A DNA stretch of 16,710 bases, from assembly GCA_964412555.1 (NCBI GenBank), contig CAYPPG010000106.1:1-16710 (forward strand). The letters run 5' to 3'. Of this stretch, positions 1-8,227 are shown one piece after another. The position numbers were made by a program, and so were the translations under genes. The DNA is from CAYPPG01 sp964412555. GTDB taxonomy: Bacteria > Hinthialibacterota > Hinthialibacteria > Hinthialibacterales > Hinthialibacteraceae. Under the pieces are notes generated by a model. The model did no database searches. It saw only the letters and a program-made list of their open reading frames with translations, and had not been told where the DNA came from. How positions within the stretch are numbered: the first letter of the stretch is position 1; each line of letters opens with the position of its first letter.

Positions 1-55
1 GCCAGCGGGCATCGCCCCTGGAAAATACTATCATTAAAAACAGCCCTGAAAGGGC
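1..55. repeat. REP-like double-hairpin repeat (left-edge copy)
   Basis: The window opens inside a dispersed repeat. The first hairpin (2-21) pairs CCAG+GGGC with GCCC+CTGG around an ATC loop, with one unpaired base (C6). After an A-rich spacer comes a second hairpin, GCCCT-GAA-AGGGC (43-55). Bases 1-26 match 6609-6634 with a single C/T difference, and that difference is the unpaired bulge base. It lies about 40 bases before the hydrolase start codon, so it may fall in its leader or promoter region. The role is unknown. The structure resembles REP/BIME-type elements, but no transposase is present here. Confidence 0.6.
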
Positions 56-95
56 GTAAGAACTCTATCAATTGCTTTTCATATGGAGGTATACA

Positions 96-2267
96 ATGAT
101 AAAAGCCAGATCAATAAGCCTAGTCTTATTTTCATTTTTACTCCTGACGATTGCCCCCAACAGCCATGCAGCACAAAACAACGAACTATCCGTTATATCA
201 AACTGGTTCCGCTGGGAAAACGCTTCCTCCTTCCTCCGGCAGCGCCTGAACCAACAAGCCTTCTCGCATCTACAACGTCGCCAAGAAACCATCGCACAGC
301 TGCGAACTGAAAACGACTGGCTGTTCAGGCAACAACAAGTCAAGCAGATACTGCATCAAATCATCGGTCCTTTTCCCGAACGAACACCACTTTCCCCCCA
401 TATCTCCGGCATCATTCAAAAAGACGGTTATCGGGTGGAAAAAGTGCATTTCCAATCCATGCCCGATTTTTATGTCACCGGCTGCCTCTTCATTCCGGAT
501 GATTTAAAAGGAAAAACACCGGCCATTTTGAATCCCATCGGCCATACCGGCATTGCTTTTCGCTCCCCCTATTACCAACAAGTCATTCTCAACCTCGTAA
601 ACAAAGGATTCATAGTCTTCGCCTTCGATCCTCTCGGCCAAGGTGAACGGCTTCAATATTATGATGCGGATGAGGGTAAATCCACTGTCGGCGGCTCCAC
701 AGCGGAACATTCGTATTTCGGAAATCAATGCTTCCTGAACGGCATCTCTTCCGCCCGATATTTTATCTGGGACGGGATGCGCGCTATCGATTATTTGTTG
801 ACTCGCGAGGAAGTCGATCCCGACCGTATCGCCGTAACCGGTTTGTCCGGCGGCGGCACTCAAACTGCTTATATTTCCGCTTTCGATGAGCGTGTCGCGG
901 TTGCTGCTCCCGCTTGCTACATCACCAGTTTCCGGCGTTTATTGGAATCCATCGGCCCCCAGGACGCCGAACAAAACTTCTACCGCGAAATAGCCATGGG
1001 CTTGGATCATGCCGATTTCATCGAAGTTCGCGCCCCCAAACCGACTCTCATCCTGGCGACCACCCGCGACTTTTTCAGCATCCAAGGCGTAAAAGAAACA
1101 TACAATGAAGCAAAACGGGCATACACAGCATTTGGAAAAAGCGCTAATTTACAAATGGCCGTAGACGACCATGTACATGGCTATACCGAAGAAACGCGCG
1201 AAGCACTGTACGCCTTCATGCAGAAGCATCTCGATCTACCGGGCGATCCGGCCGACGAAGAAATCGAACCTCTCTCGGAAGAAGAATTGACAGTCACGGA
1301 AACCGGGCAAGTTATAACCGCCCTTTCCAGCAAGCGTGTTTTCGATATTAATAAAAAACATACGGAAGACAATCAAACCTTATTATCGGAAAAACGAAGC
1401 CATCCCAAACAACACTTAAAAAGAGTGCATCGGGAAGCGGCTGCAATTTCCGGATTTCAAAAACCGCCGCACCGAATTCAATCCGTATTGACAGGCGGAG
1501 TTCAAGAAGATTTTTATCGAATCGAGAAATACGTTCTCCACGGTGAAGGTCCCTGCATCATTCCTTTGTTGCTCTGTATTCCGGAAAGCAACGCACCTCA
1601 TCATTCCGTCATTTATCTTCATCCCGAAGGAAAATTACAGGCATATACACAAAACAATCTAGTCGAAGAACTCCTGAGGCTTAACTTCCTAGTCGCCATT
1701 CCCGATCTCTCCGGCATCGGAGAAACCGGCGAATCACTTTCCGGTATCAAAGCGCCTTTTACCGGTTTATTGATCGGCCGCAGTCTTCCCGGTTTTCACG
1801 CCGGTGAAATTTCCCGTATCGTCAATTTCCTTCACTCTCTGGATATCGCCGATGAAGAAAAAACCGTCGCCGTCGCCCACTCAACCCTCTGCCCTGCCCT
1901 GCTGCATGCCGCCGCCTTCACATCGTCGATCTCTCAAATTGCCTTGATCGATCCGGTCGTTTCATATCAATCGATCGCGATGAACTTGCATTATAAAATT
2001 CCCAGTTGGTGCCATGTTCCCGGAGCGCTACCCTATTACGACCTCGCCGACCTTGCTGCCTGCATCGCTCCCCGCCCGCTGCTGTTGCTTTCTCCGATCG
2101 GTCCTGATATGCAACCGGTTGAAGAGCAGGCAGTAAATAAGGAGTATGAAATTACTTTCACTGCATATGAGTTGAAGGAAGCGCAGGAAAATCTCATGAT
2201 TTATAGCGGGAAAGAAGATAATTCGGAGAAGCAGGTTCGACTAGTGGAATGGTTGCGTAAATATTAA
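96..2267 (+). CDS. Secreted tandem-domain alpha/beta hydrolase (acetyl-xylan-esterase-like), N-terminal half catalytic
   Basis: A 723-residue exported serine hydrolase, probably an esterase acting on ester groups of a polysaccharide; the substrate is not known. The start at 96 is chosen because GGAGG (85-89) sits six bases upstream and the protein then begins with a Sec signal peptide (MIKARS, hydrophobic stretch about 7-20, likely cleavage after SHA near residue 25). A start at 72 would add eight residues ahead of the signal. The protein has two alpha/beta-hydrolase units. The first (about 80-380) has an oxyanion-type segment PIGHTG (147-152), nucleophile elbow G-L-S-G-G with Ser251, Asp325 in TTRDFF, and His359/His361 in DDHVHG. 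The second (about 450-723) keeps the fold's pattern, but its elbow is A-H-S-T-L (Ser596) without the flanking glycines, so it is probably inactive. It is monocistronic, convergent with the oxidoreductase operon, and followed 22 bases later by a GGTACC hairpin repeat. The fold assignment is strong and the precise function weak. Confidence 0.85.
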   Translation: MIKARSISLVLFSFLLLTIAPNSHAAQNNELSVISNWFRWENASSFLRQRLNQQAFSHLQRRQETIAQLRTENDWLFRQQQVKQILHQIIGPFPERTPLSPHISGIIQKDGYRVEKVHFQSMPDFYVTGCLFIPDDLKGKTPAILNPIGHTGIAFRSPYYQQVILNLVNKGFIVFAFDPLGQGERLQYYDADEGKSTVGGSTAEHSYFGNQCFLNGISSARYFIWDGMRAIDYLLTREEVDPDRIAVTGLSGGGTQTAYISAFDERVAVAAPACYITSFRRLLESIGPQDAEQNFYREIAMGLDHADFIEVRAPKPTLILATTRDFFSIQGVKETYNEAKRAYTAFGKSANLQMAVDDHVHGYTEETREALYAFMQKHLDLPGDPADEEIEPLSEEELTVTETGQVITALSSKRVFDINKKHTEDNQTLLSEKRSHPKQHLKRVHREAAAISGFQKPPHRIQSVLTGGVQEDFYRIEKYVLHGEGPCIIPLLLCIPESNAPHHSVIYLHPEGKLQAYTQNNLVEELLRLNFLVAIPDLSGIGETGESLSGIKAPFTGLLIGRSLPGFHAGEISRIVNFLHSLDIADEEKTVAVAHSTLCPALLHAAAFTSSISQIALIDPVVSYQSIAMNLHYKIPSWCHVPGALPYYDLADLAACIAPRPLLLLSPIGPDMQPVEEQAVNKEYEITFTAYELKEAQENLMIYSGKEDNSEKQVRLVEWLRKY

Positions 2268-2289
2268 ATATATTGTATCGGTTGTTTGA

Positions 2290-2319
2290 CCAGGGCAGAC
2301 TACGCTTGCCCTTGGTACC
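2290..2319 (-). repeat. Singleton GGTACC hairpin repeat
   Basis: On the minus strand this reads GGTACC followed by an AGGGCA stem arm, a nine-base loop and the TGCCCT arm. It is the same element as the six-unit array at 11413-11676. The stem's outermost pair is A:T here and G:C in most array units, a paired change that supports a folded structure. It starts 22 bases after the stop of the upstream hydrolase and, relative to that gene, has the same orientation as the array has relative to the second hydrolase. A 19-base core including the loop is identical to array unit 6. Confidence 0.7.
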
Positions 2320-2332
2320 CAGTTAACTTCAC

Positions 2333-2385
2333 CCCTCCCTAACCCTACCCGTAAACGGGGAGGGAATAAATTTTCTCCCGTTTAC
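2333..2385. terminator. Nested palindromes at a convergent gene junction, possible bidirectional terminator
   Basis: Between the convergent stops at 2267 and 2404, two alternative stems share bases. CCCTCCC (2333-2339) can pair with GGGAGGG (2358-2364), and GTAAACGGGGAG (2351-2362) can pair with CTCCCGTTTAC (2375-2385) with one bulge and a 12-base A/T-rich loop. The two structures are mutually exclusive. The position suits transcription termination from both sides, but there is no clean T-tract. It could equally be another dispersed repeat. The structure is seen directly; the terminator role is inferred. Confidence 0.4.
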
Positions 2386-2403
2386 AGGGGGATTTAATGG
2401 GGG

Positions 2404-3705
2404 TTACAGTGGATCAGGTATTTGGTAAGGTTTCCTCATAGGCCTTGATAGATAGGCATTGGCTTCCTCGTTATTCACAAAACGCTCATCGTCGGGATTC
2501 CACACCAGTTTACGCCCTGTCCAGCGGGCAATATTGCCTAAATGACAAACAGCGGATGACCGATGCCCGATCTCCACATCCGCCACTGGTTTTTCACGCG
2601 AACGAATACAATCAAACCAATTTTGAATATGTTGCGTCACCATGTTCGGACGATCCTCAACTTCTTTCAACGCATCCGCCAAAATCTCCGGTGGGTCGGA
2701 ACTCACTTTTCCCCAGCCGACTATGACCTTGCCTTGATCCCCGATAAAAATCCGGTCGTTCACGTCTTCCAACTTTAATGTCACTCCGTTTGCATACCGG
2801 AACCGGACACGGTGTCCTTGGCTGCAAAACCGGTTCCCCCGCTCACGGTCTTCCGGCTCGGTATACACAACCGGTTCGAGTTTCCCGCCTTCACTCCAAA
2901 TTTCCACTGGCCCGGTCAAATCCGTTCCAAGCCCCCATTGGATCAAGTCGAGTCCATGCGCCCCCGTTCCGGTCATTTCCCCGCCGGAATAAGGACGAAA
3001 AGAGATCCATCCGGGATTGGCCCGCTGAATGAAGATGTCTTCATGATAAGGAACCGGCTCCGTCTGTCCGCACCAAACATCCCAATCGAGACCTTTTGGT
3101 ATGGGCTGACCTTTTAAATCATTTTCCCACGGGCTGGGATAATTCGACTCCATCGCCGTGTGTACTTTCCCGATTGCGCCGTTCCGCACCAATTCACAAG
3201 CGATTTGATGGTCAACGGAAGAGCGCCGTTGCATCCCGACTTGAACGACACGTTTATACTTTCGCGCCGCTTCTACCATCTTCCGCTCTTCATCGATCGT
3301 CAATCCGAGCGGCTTCTCACAATACACATCCTTGCCCGCCTGGCAGGCATGAATCGTGGGCAGGGCGTGCCAATGATCGGGTGTCGTCACGAACACCGCA
3401 TCGATGTCGTCCGCCTCCAACAATTTTTGATACTCTTGATGCGAACGGCACTTGCATTTCTCTGCCGTTGTTTCGGCACGATCCCGGTCTACATCGCAAA
3501 CAGCGACGATCCGGCCATCCGGAGGCAATCCCATCAATTGATTTCCTCTACGGCCGACTCCGATATACGCCACCCCGATCCGGTCATTCGCGCCAAGATT
3601 ATTCTGCGACGCCAATACACTGGATGGAATTATAAACGGCGCACACAAAGAACCGCTGATGCTTTTGATAAAACGCCTTCTCGAGCATGCATTCGAACGT
3701 GACAT
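2404..3705 (-). CDS. Tat-exported Gfo/Idh/MocA-family oxidoreductase (second gene of pair)
   Basis: A 433-residue NAD(P)-dependent sugar dehydrogenase-like protein. The N-terminus has a Tat motif (SRRRFIKS, residues 8-15) and a hydrophobic stretch ending near ASQ (32-34). A Rossmann fold follows with a canonical G49-V-G51-R-R-G54, then TPDHWHA (108-114) and the family motif EKPLG (130-134). The remainder fits the C-terminal alpha/beta dimer domain. The family includes glucose-fructose oxidoreductase, which is Tat-exported with bound cofactor, and GH109 NAD-dependent glycosidases; which reaction applies cannot be told. The start at 3705 has AGGAG eight bases upstream. That site directly abuts the stop codon of the preceding paralogue (only 12 bases between the genes), so the two are surely co-transcribed and perhaps translationally coupled. 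Confidence 0.9.
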   Translation of the reverse strand: MSRSNACSRRRFIKSISGSLCAPFIIPSSVLASQNNLGANDRIGVAYIGVGRRGNQLMGLPPDGRIVAVCDVDRDRAETTAEKCKCRSHQEYQKLLEADDIDAVFVTTPDHWHALPTIHACQAGKDVYCEKPLGLTIDEERKMVEAARKYKRVVQVGMQRRSSVDHQIACELVRNGAIGKVHTAMESNYPSPWENDLKGQPIPKGLDWDVWCGQTEPVPYHEDIFIQRANPGWISFRPYSGGEMTGTGAHGLDLIQWGLGTDLTGPVEIWSEGGKLEPVVYTEPEDRERGNRFCSQGHRVRFRYANGVTLKLEDVNDRIFIGDQGKVIVGWGKVSSDPPEILADALKEVEDRPNMVTQHIQNWFDCIRSREKPVADVEIGHRSSAVCHLGNIARWTGRKLVWNPDDERFVNNEEANAYLSRPMRKPYQIPDPL

Positions 3706-3717
3706 TATGAGTTCTCC

Positions 3718-5124
3718 TTATACAGCGATTTCCGGAACGACAAACGGTTCCCGATACTGCCCGCGCAACAATTGATTCGCCCAAAATGTGAGATAAGAAT
3801 CCCCTACAAAACGCTCTTGTTCCAAATCCATCTCCAGCCACGGTCCGAGCACTGCTTCCGACTTCGACCAATCGACACCGTTGGCGGCAAGATGCCCCAA
3901 AAAGCGATCCACCGTTTCCTCGGCCACGCTGCCCTGATCTTTGACTCTTTCTTTCAATTCATCGGGAGTCGATTGCGTACCGAGACGATAAGAGATATTC
4001 GCCAGATGCACGAGTGAGGTAGACCAGAAGCCTTCAATCACAGGAGCGCGTTGATCGGAAACGTTCCGGCTGCGTACGGCGGATATAAAATTGTACAAGT
4101 GGCCTTGATGACCGGAAAAACCGCCCGTATCTCCATCCTGACCGGACCCCCGCGGATAGGATGATTTTCCTTTTTCACCATAGACGCGCTTCGATCCCAA
4201 TTCAGGACCGTTTTTGGCGGGCAAATTGCGCAATTCAAAGATCACCATCGGACCTGGATCGTAATCATAAATCGCGACTTGTGTATTCGGGGTTTCCCCG
4301 TCGTCATTGAACAGATAGCGTCCTCCGAGGCTCATCACGCGTTTCGGCAATGTCTTCAATCCTAGTGAAAGCCGGCAGGCATCCAATGGATAAATTCCGT
4401 TATTGCCGATCTCCCCCGTTCCCGTCGGCCATACCCAATGCCAGTCGTAATGGAATCGTTCCCGGCGCAGCGGTTCCAACGGTGCCGGGCCGGTCCACAA
4501 GTTATAATCGACGGAATCCGGCACCGGCTGTGGGCCTTTGACTTTGCCGATGCTTTCTCGTCCCCGATGCAAGCAGGTGTAGGCTGCGAGAATTTTGCCG
4601 GCTCCCTCTTTCTCCAATTGGAGTTCTCCCGTCGGATGTCCGTGGTTTTGATTCCCGAATTGCACAATGCGATTATATCGTTTCGCCGCATTGACCATCT
4701 GCCGCCCTTCCCAAATATTGTGGCAAAGCGGTTTTTCACAATACACATCTTTCCCCGCCTGGCAGGCCCAAACGGTCACCAATGCATGCCAATGATCGGG
4801 AGTGGCCGTCGATATGGCGTCGATGTTCTTATCTTCCAATAACTTTCGAACATCGACATAGCCGTTGACTTTCTCGTTGTTATTCTTGGCGCGGTTCATC
4901 TCCCGTTCCAACACATTCCGGTCTGCGTCACATAAACCGGCAATACGCACACCGGGCAATCCCCGCAGCCATTTGATATGATTGCTTCCTTGACTGCGAA
5001 ACCCGACAGTTGCCACACGAATATCATCGTTCGCACCGAGAACACGGGCATGCGGAGCGATCCCCACCGCCGCTCCCATCCACAACGAACGTTTCAAAAA
5101 AGATCGGCGAGTTCTTGTATCCAT
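3718..5124 (-). CDS. Tat-exported Gfo/Idh/MocA-family oxidoreductase (first gene of pair)
   Basis: A 468-residue paralogue of the following gene. Two adjacent ATGs exist (5127 and 5124). AGGAG lies three bases before the first and six before the second, so 5124 is preferred. The Tat motif is TRRSFLKRS (5-13), with a hydrophobic stretch to about residue 30. The Rossmann loop reads G41-F-R-S-Q-G46, so the usual second glycine of GxGxxG is Arg; cofactor binding may differ, though related proteins of this type are common. TPDHWHA (108-114) and EKPL (130-133) are intact. Roughly residues 135-468 hold the substrate domain. It leads a two-gene operon and is divergent from the beta-helix gene. The family fits oxidation or epimerisation of sugars, or GH109-like NAD-dependent glycosidase chemistry. 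The family call is firm and the reaction unknown. Confidence 0.9.
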   Translation of the reverse strand: MDTRTRRSFLKRSLWMGAAVGIAPHARVLGANDDIRVATVGFRSQGSNHIKWLRGLPGVRIAGLCDADRNVLEREMNRAKNNNEKVNGYVDVRKLLEDKNIDAISTATPDHWHALVTVWACQAGKDVYCEKPLCHNIWEGRQMVNAAKRYNRIVQFGNQNHGHPTGELQLEKEGAGKILAAYTCLHRGRESIGKVKGPQPVPDSVDYNLWTGPAPLEPLRRERFHYDWHWVWPTGTGEIGNNGIYPLDACRLSLGLKTLPKRVMSLGGRYLFNDDGETPNTQVAIYDYDPGPMVIFELRNLPAKNGPELGSKRVYGEKGKSSYPRGSGQDGDTGGFSGHQGHLYNFISAVRSRNVSDQRAPVIEGFWSTSLVHLANISYRLGTQSTPDELKERVKDQGSVAEETVDRFLGHLAANGVDWSKSEAVLGPWLEMDLEQERFVGDSYLTFWANQLLRGQYREPFVVPEIAV

Positions 5125-5193
5125 CATGATCTCCTTTTATATTTACAGTTTTCCGTCTGAATCAAACGAGTTGAGCTTCCTCTACACTATTTC

Positions 5194-5220
5194 TTGTCAT
5201 CTACCATGATATAGTATGAT
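5194..5220 (+). promoter_or_regulatory. Possible sigma70-like promoter for the beta-helix gene
   Basis: TTGTCA (5194-5199) and TATGAT (5215-5220) are separated by 15 bases, shorter than the usual 17. They lie 33 bases before the start codon, in the 128-base divergent spacer with the oxidoreductase operon. No operator palindrome was recognised. This is a weak call from motif similarity alone, and promoter consensus in the suspected phyla is not well fixed. Confidence 0.25.
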
Positions 5221-5252
5221 TTATGTTACTGAAACCGATATCGAGGATTACT

Positions 5253-6509
5253 ATGAAGAAGATATTTCTGACATCCATATTCTTGTCTTTCATTTCCATA
5301 TTTGCCAATGCAAAAGATTTCCATGTGGGCGCATCGAGAGACAACAAAACTCTGAAAGAAGCCGTAAATCGGCTCCAGCCGGGAGACCGCGTGCTCATCG
5401 ATCCGGGCATTTACCGTGAAGTGATGAAAATCACGGCAAACGGTAAAAGAGACAAGCCAATCATTATTCGAGGAATAGGAGATACAAGACCGGTTTTCGA
5501 TGCGGAAGGATTGAACGTCTCCGGCCGGGGCGCCAATCCGCGCGCGATCTTTCAAATTGAAGGAGCCAATATCATTATCGAACACCTCGAGTTCCGCAAC
5601 GCACGGAACGGCAACAACGGAGCCGGCATCCGCCCTCTCCAAACCAAGAATCTTATCATCCGTGACTGTTCTATCCACCACTGCGACATGGGAATTCAAG
5701 GTGGAGACCGCGAAACCGTCACTATCGAGTACTGCGACATCGGCTTCAACAGCACAGAAAAACACAATGGGTATTCGCACAATTTCTACATGTTGGGCAA
5801 TCGCGTTGTCGTTCGTAATTGTTACATCCATGACAGCCTTTACGGCCAAAATTACAAAAGCCGCGCTCATTACAACGAATTGTGGTACAACTGGATCATC
5901 GACTCCAACGAAGGCGAAGTCGGTCCGGTTGATGGCAAAGGACAAACCAACTTGCCCAACAGCCATGTGCTCATGGTCGGCAACGTGATCGTCAGTAAAC
6001 CAAACCGCACCGGAAACAATGCCAAATACATCCTCGTCGGTTCAGAACTAGGCGGTTCCCATGACGGCACTTTATTCATGTTCTTCAACGTACTGATCGC
6101 CGGCACTCCCCGGATTAAATTCATTCAACTCGACGATCCGAAAACAAACGCTGTTGTCAAATACAACATCTTCTATGGCAGCAACCAAATTATCACCCGC
6201 CGGTATCCGGAAAACCAAGTGGTAGGTAGCGACAATTGGCTGCCTAACAGCGCTGATCTTCCAGATAAATTTGATAATTCCATCACCGGTCGGCGTCCGG
6301 GCTTTTTCGACCTCTTAAACCGGGATTTTCGCCTGAAACCGGAATCCCCATTTTGGAAGTATGATGGACAAACAATCGAATACATCGACGGAGACGGGAA
6401 TAAGCACTCTATGAAGATCGATCTCACCCAACTTCAAGAACGGTGGGATGCTCCGCCGACCATGACGTCAGAGTCTGTAGGGACAAATGAAAATTGGAAG
6501 AATTATTGA
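5253..6509 (+). CDS. Secreted right-handed parallel beta-helix protein, possible polysaccharide lyase or glycan-binding enzyme
   Basis: A 418-residue exported protein. The start at 5253 has GAGG six bases upstream and gives a clean Sec signal peptide (MKKIF..., cleavage after ANA at residue 20). An upstream ATG at 5223 would put ten extra residues before the signal and lacks a site. The mature N-terminus has the segment TLKEAVNRLQPGDRV (33-47) and DPGIY (50-54), the usual opening of NosD/pectate-lyase-like beta-helices. Rungs follow with repeated hydrophobic-polar strands (IIIEHLEFRN, LIIRDCSIHHCD, VTIEYCDIGFN, VVVRNCYIHDS). Asp/His/Asn/Lys-rich turns occur around HNFYM (176-180) and GQNYKSRAHYN (198-208), and GGSHDGTL (267-274) comes later. 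Related proteins in planctomycete-type genomes are annotated as polysaccharide-degrading enzymes, but catalytic residues cannot be assigned. Next to sulfatases and esterases, glycan cleavage or binding is a fair inference. Confidence 0.8.
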   Translation: MKKIFLTSIFLSFISIFANAKDFHVGASRDNKTLKEAVNRLQPGDRVLIDPGIYREVMKITANGKRDKPIIIRGIGDTRPVFDAEGLNVSGRGANPRAIFQIEGANIIIEHLEFRNARNGNNGAGIRPLQTKNLIIRDCSIHHCDMGIQGGDRETVTIEYCDIGFNSTEKHNGYSHNFYMLGNRVVVRNCYIHDSLYGQNYKSRAHYNELWYNWIIDSNEGEVGPVDGKGQTNLPNSHVLMVGNVIVSKPNRTGNNAKYILVGSELGGSHDGTLFMFFNVLIAGTPRIKFIQLDDPKTNAVVKYNIFYGSNQIITRRYPENQVVGSDNWLPNSADLPDKFDNSITGRRPGFFDLLNRDFRLKPESPFWKYDGQTIEYIDGDGNKHSMKIDLTQLQERWDAPPTMTSESVGTNENWKNY

Positions 6510-6584
6510 GGATGATTAACAAAAATAAATTCACCCCACAACAGTATTGAATGTGAAAGCATGAATGAAGAAATGATAAAAAAT

Positions 6585-6742
6585 ACCCCAAAGGGGTTAA
6601 AGATGAAAGCCAGTGGGCATCGCCCCTGGAAAATGTATATAAAAAATAATCTCACCCCAACGGGGTGACAGAATGTTTTCTTCCACCCCTTTAGGGTGAT
6701 ATGCAATAATTACTGGCTATCTTCAGGCACCCCTTTGGGGTG
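6585..6742. repeat. Cluster of C/G-rich hairpins including second copy of the left-edge repeat
   Basis: Five small hairpins are packed into 158 bases: ACCCC-AAA-GGGGT (6585-6597); the CCAG-GGGC stem (6610-6629), matching the left-edge repeat; CACCCC-AAC-GGGGTG (6653-6667); CACCC(ctttA)GGGTG (6684-6698); and CACCCC-TTT-GGGGTG (6728-6742). All have the form C-run, short loop, G-run. The last ends 11 bases before the sulfatase Shine-Dalgarno sequence. Any transcript into the sulfatase would carry this structured leader, unless promotion occurs inside it. The remaining bases 6510-6584 hold nothing recognised. Confidence 0.6.
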
Positions 6743-6766
6743 GAATAGCATTAAAGGAGGTAAATG

Positions 6767-8215
6767 ATGGAAACAGGTCGCCGTGAATTTTTGCAAACTA
6801 TCGGAATGGGTGTTACGTTTTTCGCCCATCCATTCGCTTCAGCTGCAGCGAGTAATGACACATCAAAACCGAACATCGTTTTATGTATGGCAGATGATCA
6901 GGGATGGGGAGACATGGCCTATAACGGCCATCCCGTCTTGAAAACTCCTCATTTTGACGCCATGGCTGCCGAAGCCTTACGCTTCGACCGCTTCTATGCA
7001 GCTGCTCCCGTCTGTTCTCCTACACGCGGGAGCGTGATGACAGGACGGACACCGAACCGGTATGGATGCTTCAAATGGGGACGCACGCTCCGTCCGCAGG
7101 AAGTCACTATCGCAGAAGCCTTGAAGACAGCGGGATACGTCACCGGTCATTTCGGCAAATGGCACCTCGGTTCGGTGCAAAACGGTAGCCCGGTCAATCC
7201 CGGAGCCAGCGGTTTCGACGAATGGTTCTCCGCCCCCAATTTCTTCGACAACGATCCGATCCTCAGCCGCGAAGGCAACGCTGTACCGTTGAAAGGCGAA
7301 AGTTCCATGCTGACTGTCGATGCGGCAATCGAGTTCATCCGAAAGCACACGGAAAACTCCCAGCCGTTCTTGGCCGTCGTCTGGTTCGGTTCCCCCCACA
7401 ATCCCCATCGCGCCTTGGATAAGGATCGCAAACTGTACAGCAATCAGAATGAAAATTTCCAGCACTTTTATGGGGAAATCACCGCGATGGATTGCGCATT
7501 CGGCAAATTACGGCAGGAACTGCGCAATTTGAATATCCATGAAAACACCATTTTATGGTACTGCAGCGACAACGGCGGACTTCCAAAAGTAGGTTCGACC
7601 GGTGGCCGTGGCCATAAAGGGCAAGTTTATGAAGGGGGTCTGCGCGTTCCCGCAATCCTGGAATGGCCTGCCCGCATTCAAAATCATTCTGTCACCAACC
7701 TGCCCACCTGCACATCCGATATCTATCCGACACTACTCGAAATCACGGGAGTGCAGATCGAGAATCAGCCACCGTTAGACGGTGTAAGCCTGGTTCCTCT
7801 CCTCGAAGAAAACATGGACACTCGACCGAAGCCGATCGGATTTTGGGATCACACGATCGGCGGTATATCTACTCCGAGCGCCAAGTGGATGGCCGAACTG
7901 CTGGACGCCCAAAAATCCGGCAGCCAAATCAGCGACATCTCCCGCCTGCGGTTGGACGCGCCGGATACAACCAAACAATATCCGGAAGATTCCTTCCCCG
8001 GCCATTCTGCCTGGCTCGACTGGCCCTGGAAACTGCATCGCATTCAAGGAAAAAAGAACAACGTCAAATTCGAATTGTATAATCTCAAAAACGATCCTGA
8101 AGAGAAAAGGGATTTAGTAGAAGAGAATTCAGGGAAGTTCAAATCGCTGAAAGTCGATCTGGAAAAGTGGCTGGCTTCTGTTGCACGAAGTTTGAATGGG
8201 AAAGACTATAAATGA
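6767..8215 (+). CDS. Tat-exported formylglycine-dependent sulfatase (Cys type)
   Basis: A 482-residue arylsulfatase-fold enzyme that hydrolyses sulfate esters, probably of a glycan. ATGs at 6764 and 6767 are adjacent. AAAGGAGG ends three bases before the first and six before the second, so 6767 is preferred. Tat motif GRREFLQT (4-11) and an Ala-rich cleavage region near residue 28. Catalytic features: metal ligands in MADDQGWGD (41-49), formylglycine motif C83-S-P-T-R, GKWHLG (Lys131, His133), PHNPH (210-214), CSDNGG (Asp268-Asn269) and GHKGQ (Lys284). The length is normal for the family. Activity requires a formylglycine-generating or anaerobic sulfatase-maturating enzyme, not found in this window. 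The stop at 8213-8215 overlaps the ribosome-binding site of the HigA-like gene that follows, so both are probably on one transcript. Subfamily and substrate are not assignable by eye. Confidence 0.93.
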   Translation: METGRREFLQTIGMGVTFFAHPFASAAASNDTSKPNIVLCMADDQGWGDMAYNGHPVLKTPHFDAMAAEALRFDRFYAAAPVCSPTRGSVMTGRTPNRYGCFKWGRTLRPQEVTIAEALKTAGYVTGHFGKWHLGSVQNGSPVNPGASGFDEWFSAPNFFDNDPILSREGNAVPLKGESSMLTVDAAIEFIRKHTENSQPFLAVVWFGSPHNPHRALDKDRKLYSNQNENFQHFYGEITAMDCAFGKLRQELRNLNIHENTILWYCSDNGGLPKVGSTGGRGHKGQVYEGGLRVPAILEWPARIQNHSVTNLPTCTSDIYPTLLEITGVQIENQPPLDGVSLVPLLEENMDTRPKPIGFWDHTIGGISTPSAKWMAELLDAQKSGSQISDISRLRLDAPDTTKQYPEDSFPGHSAWLDWPWKLHRIQGKKNNVKFELYNLKNDPEEKRDLVEENSGKFKSLKVDLEKWLASVARSLNGKDYK

Positions 8216-8227
8216 GGAGAAATGATT

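Noticed and set aside
3096..3702. Plus-strand reading frames of about 180 residues opposite the oxidoreductase
   Set aside because: They are Arg/Pro/His/Ser-rich shadows of a well-conserved minus-strand gene and have no recognisable domain.
5226..5966. Minus-strand frame of 246 residues opposite the beta-helix gene
   Set aside because: It is a shadow frame without a ribosome-binding site, and the plus strand has the signal peptide and beta-helix pattern.
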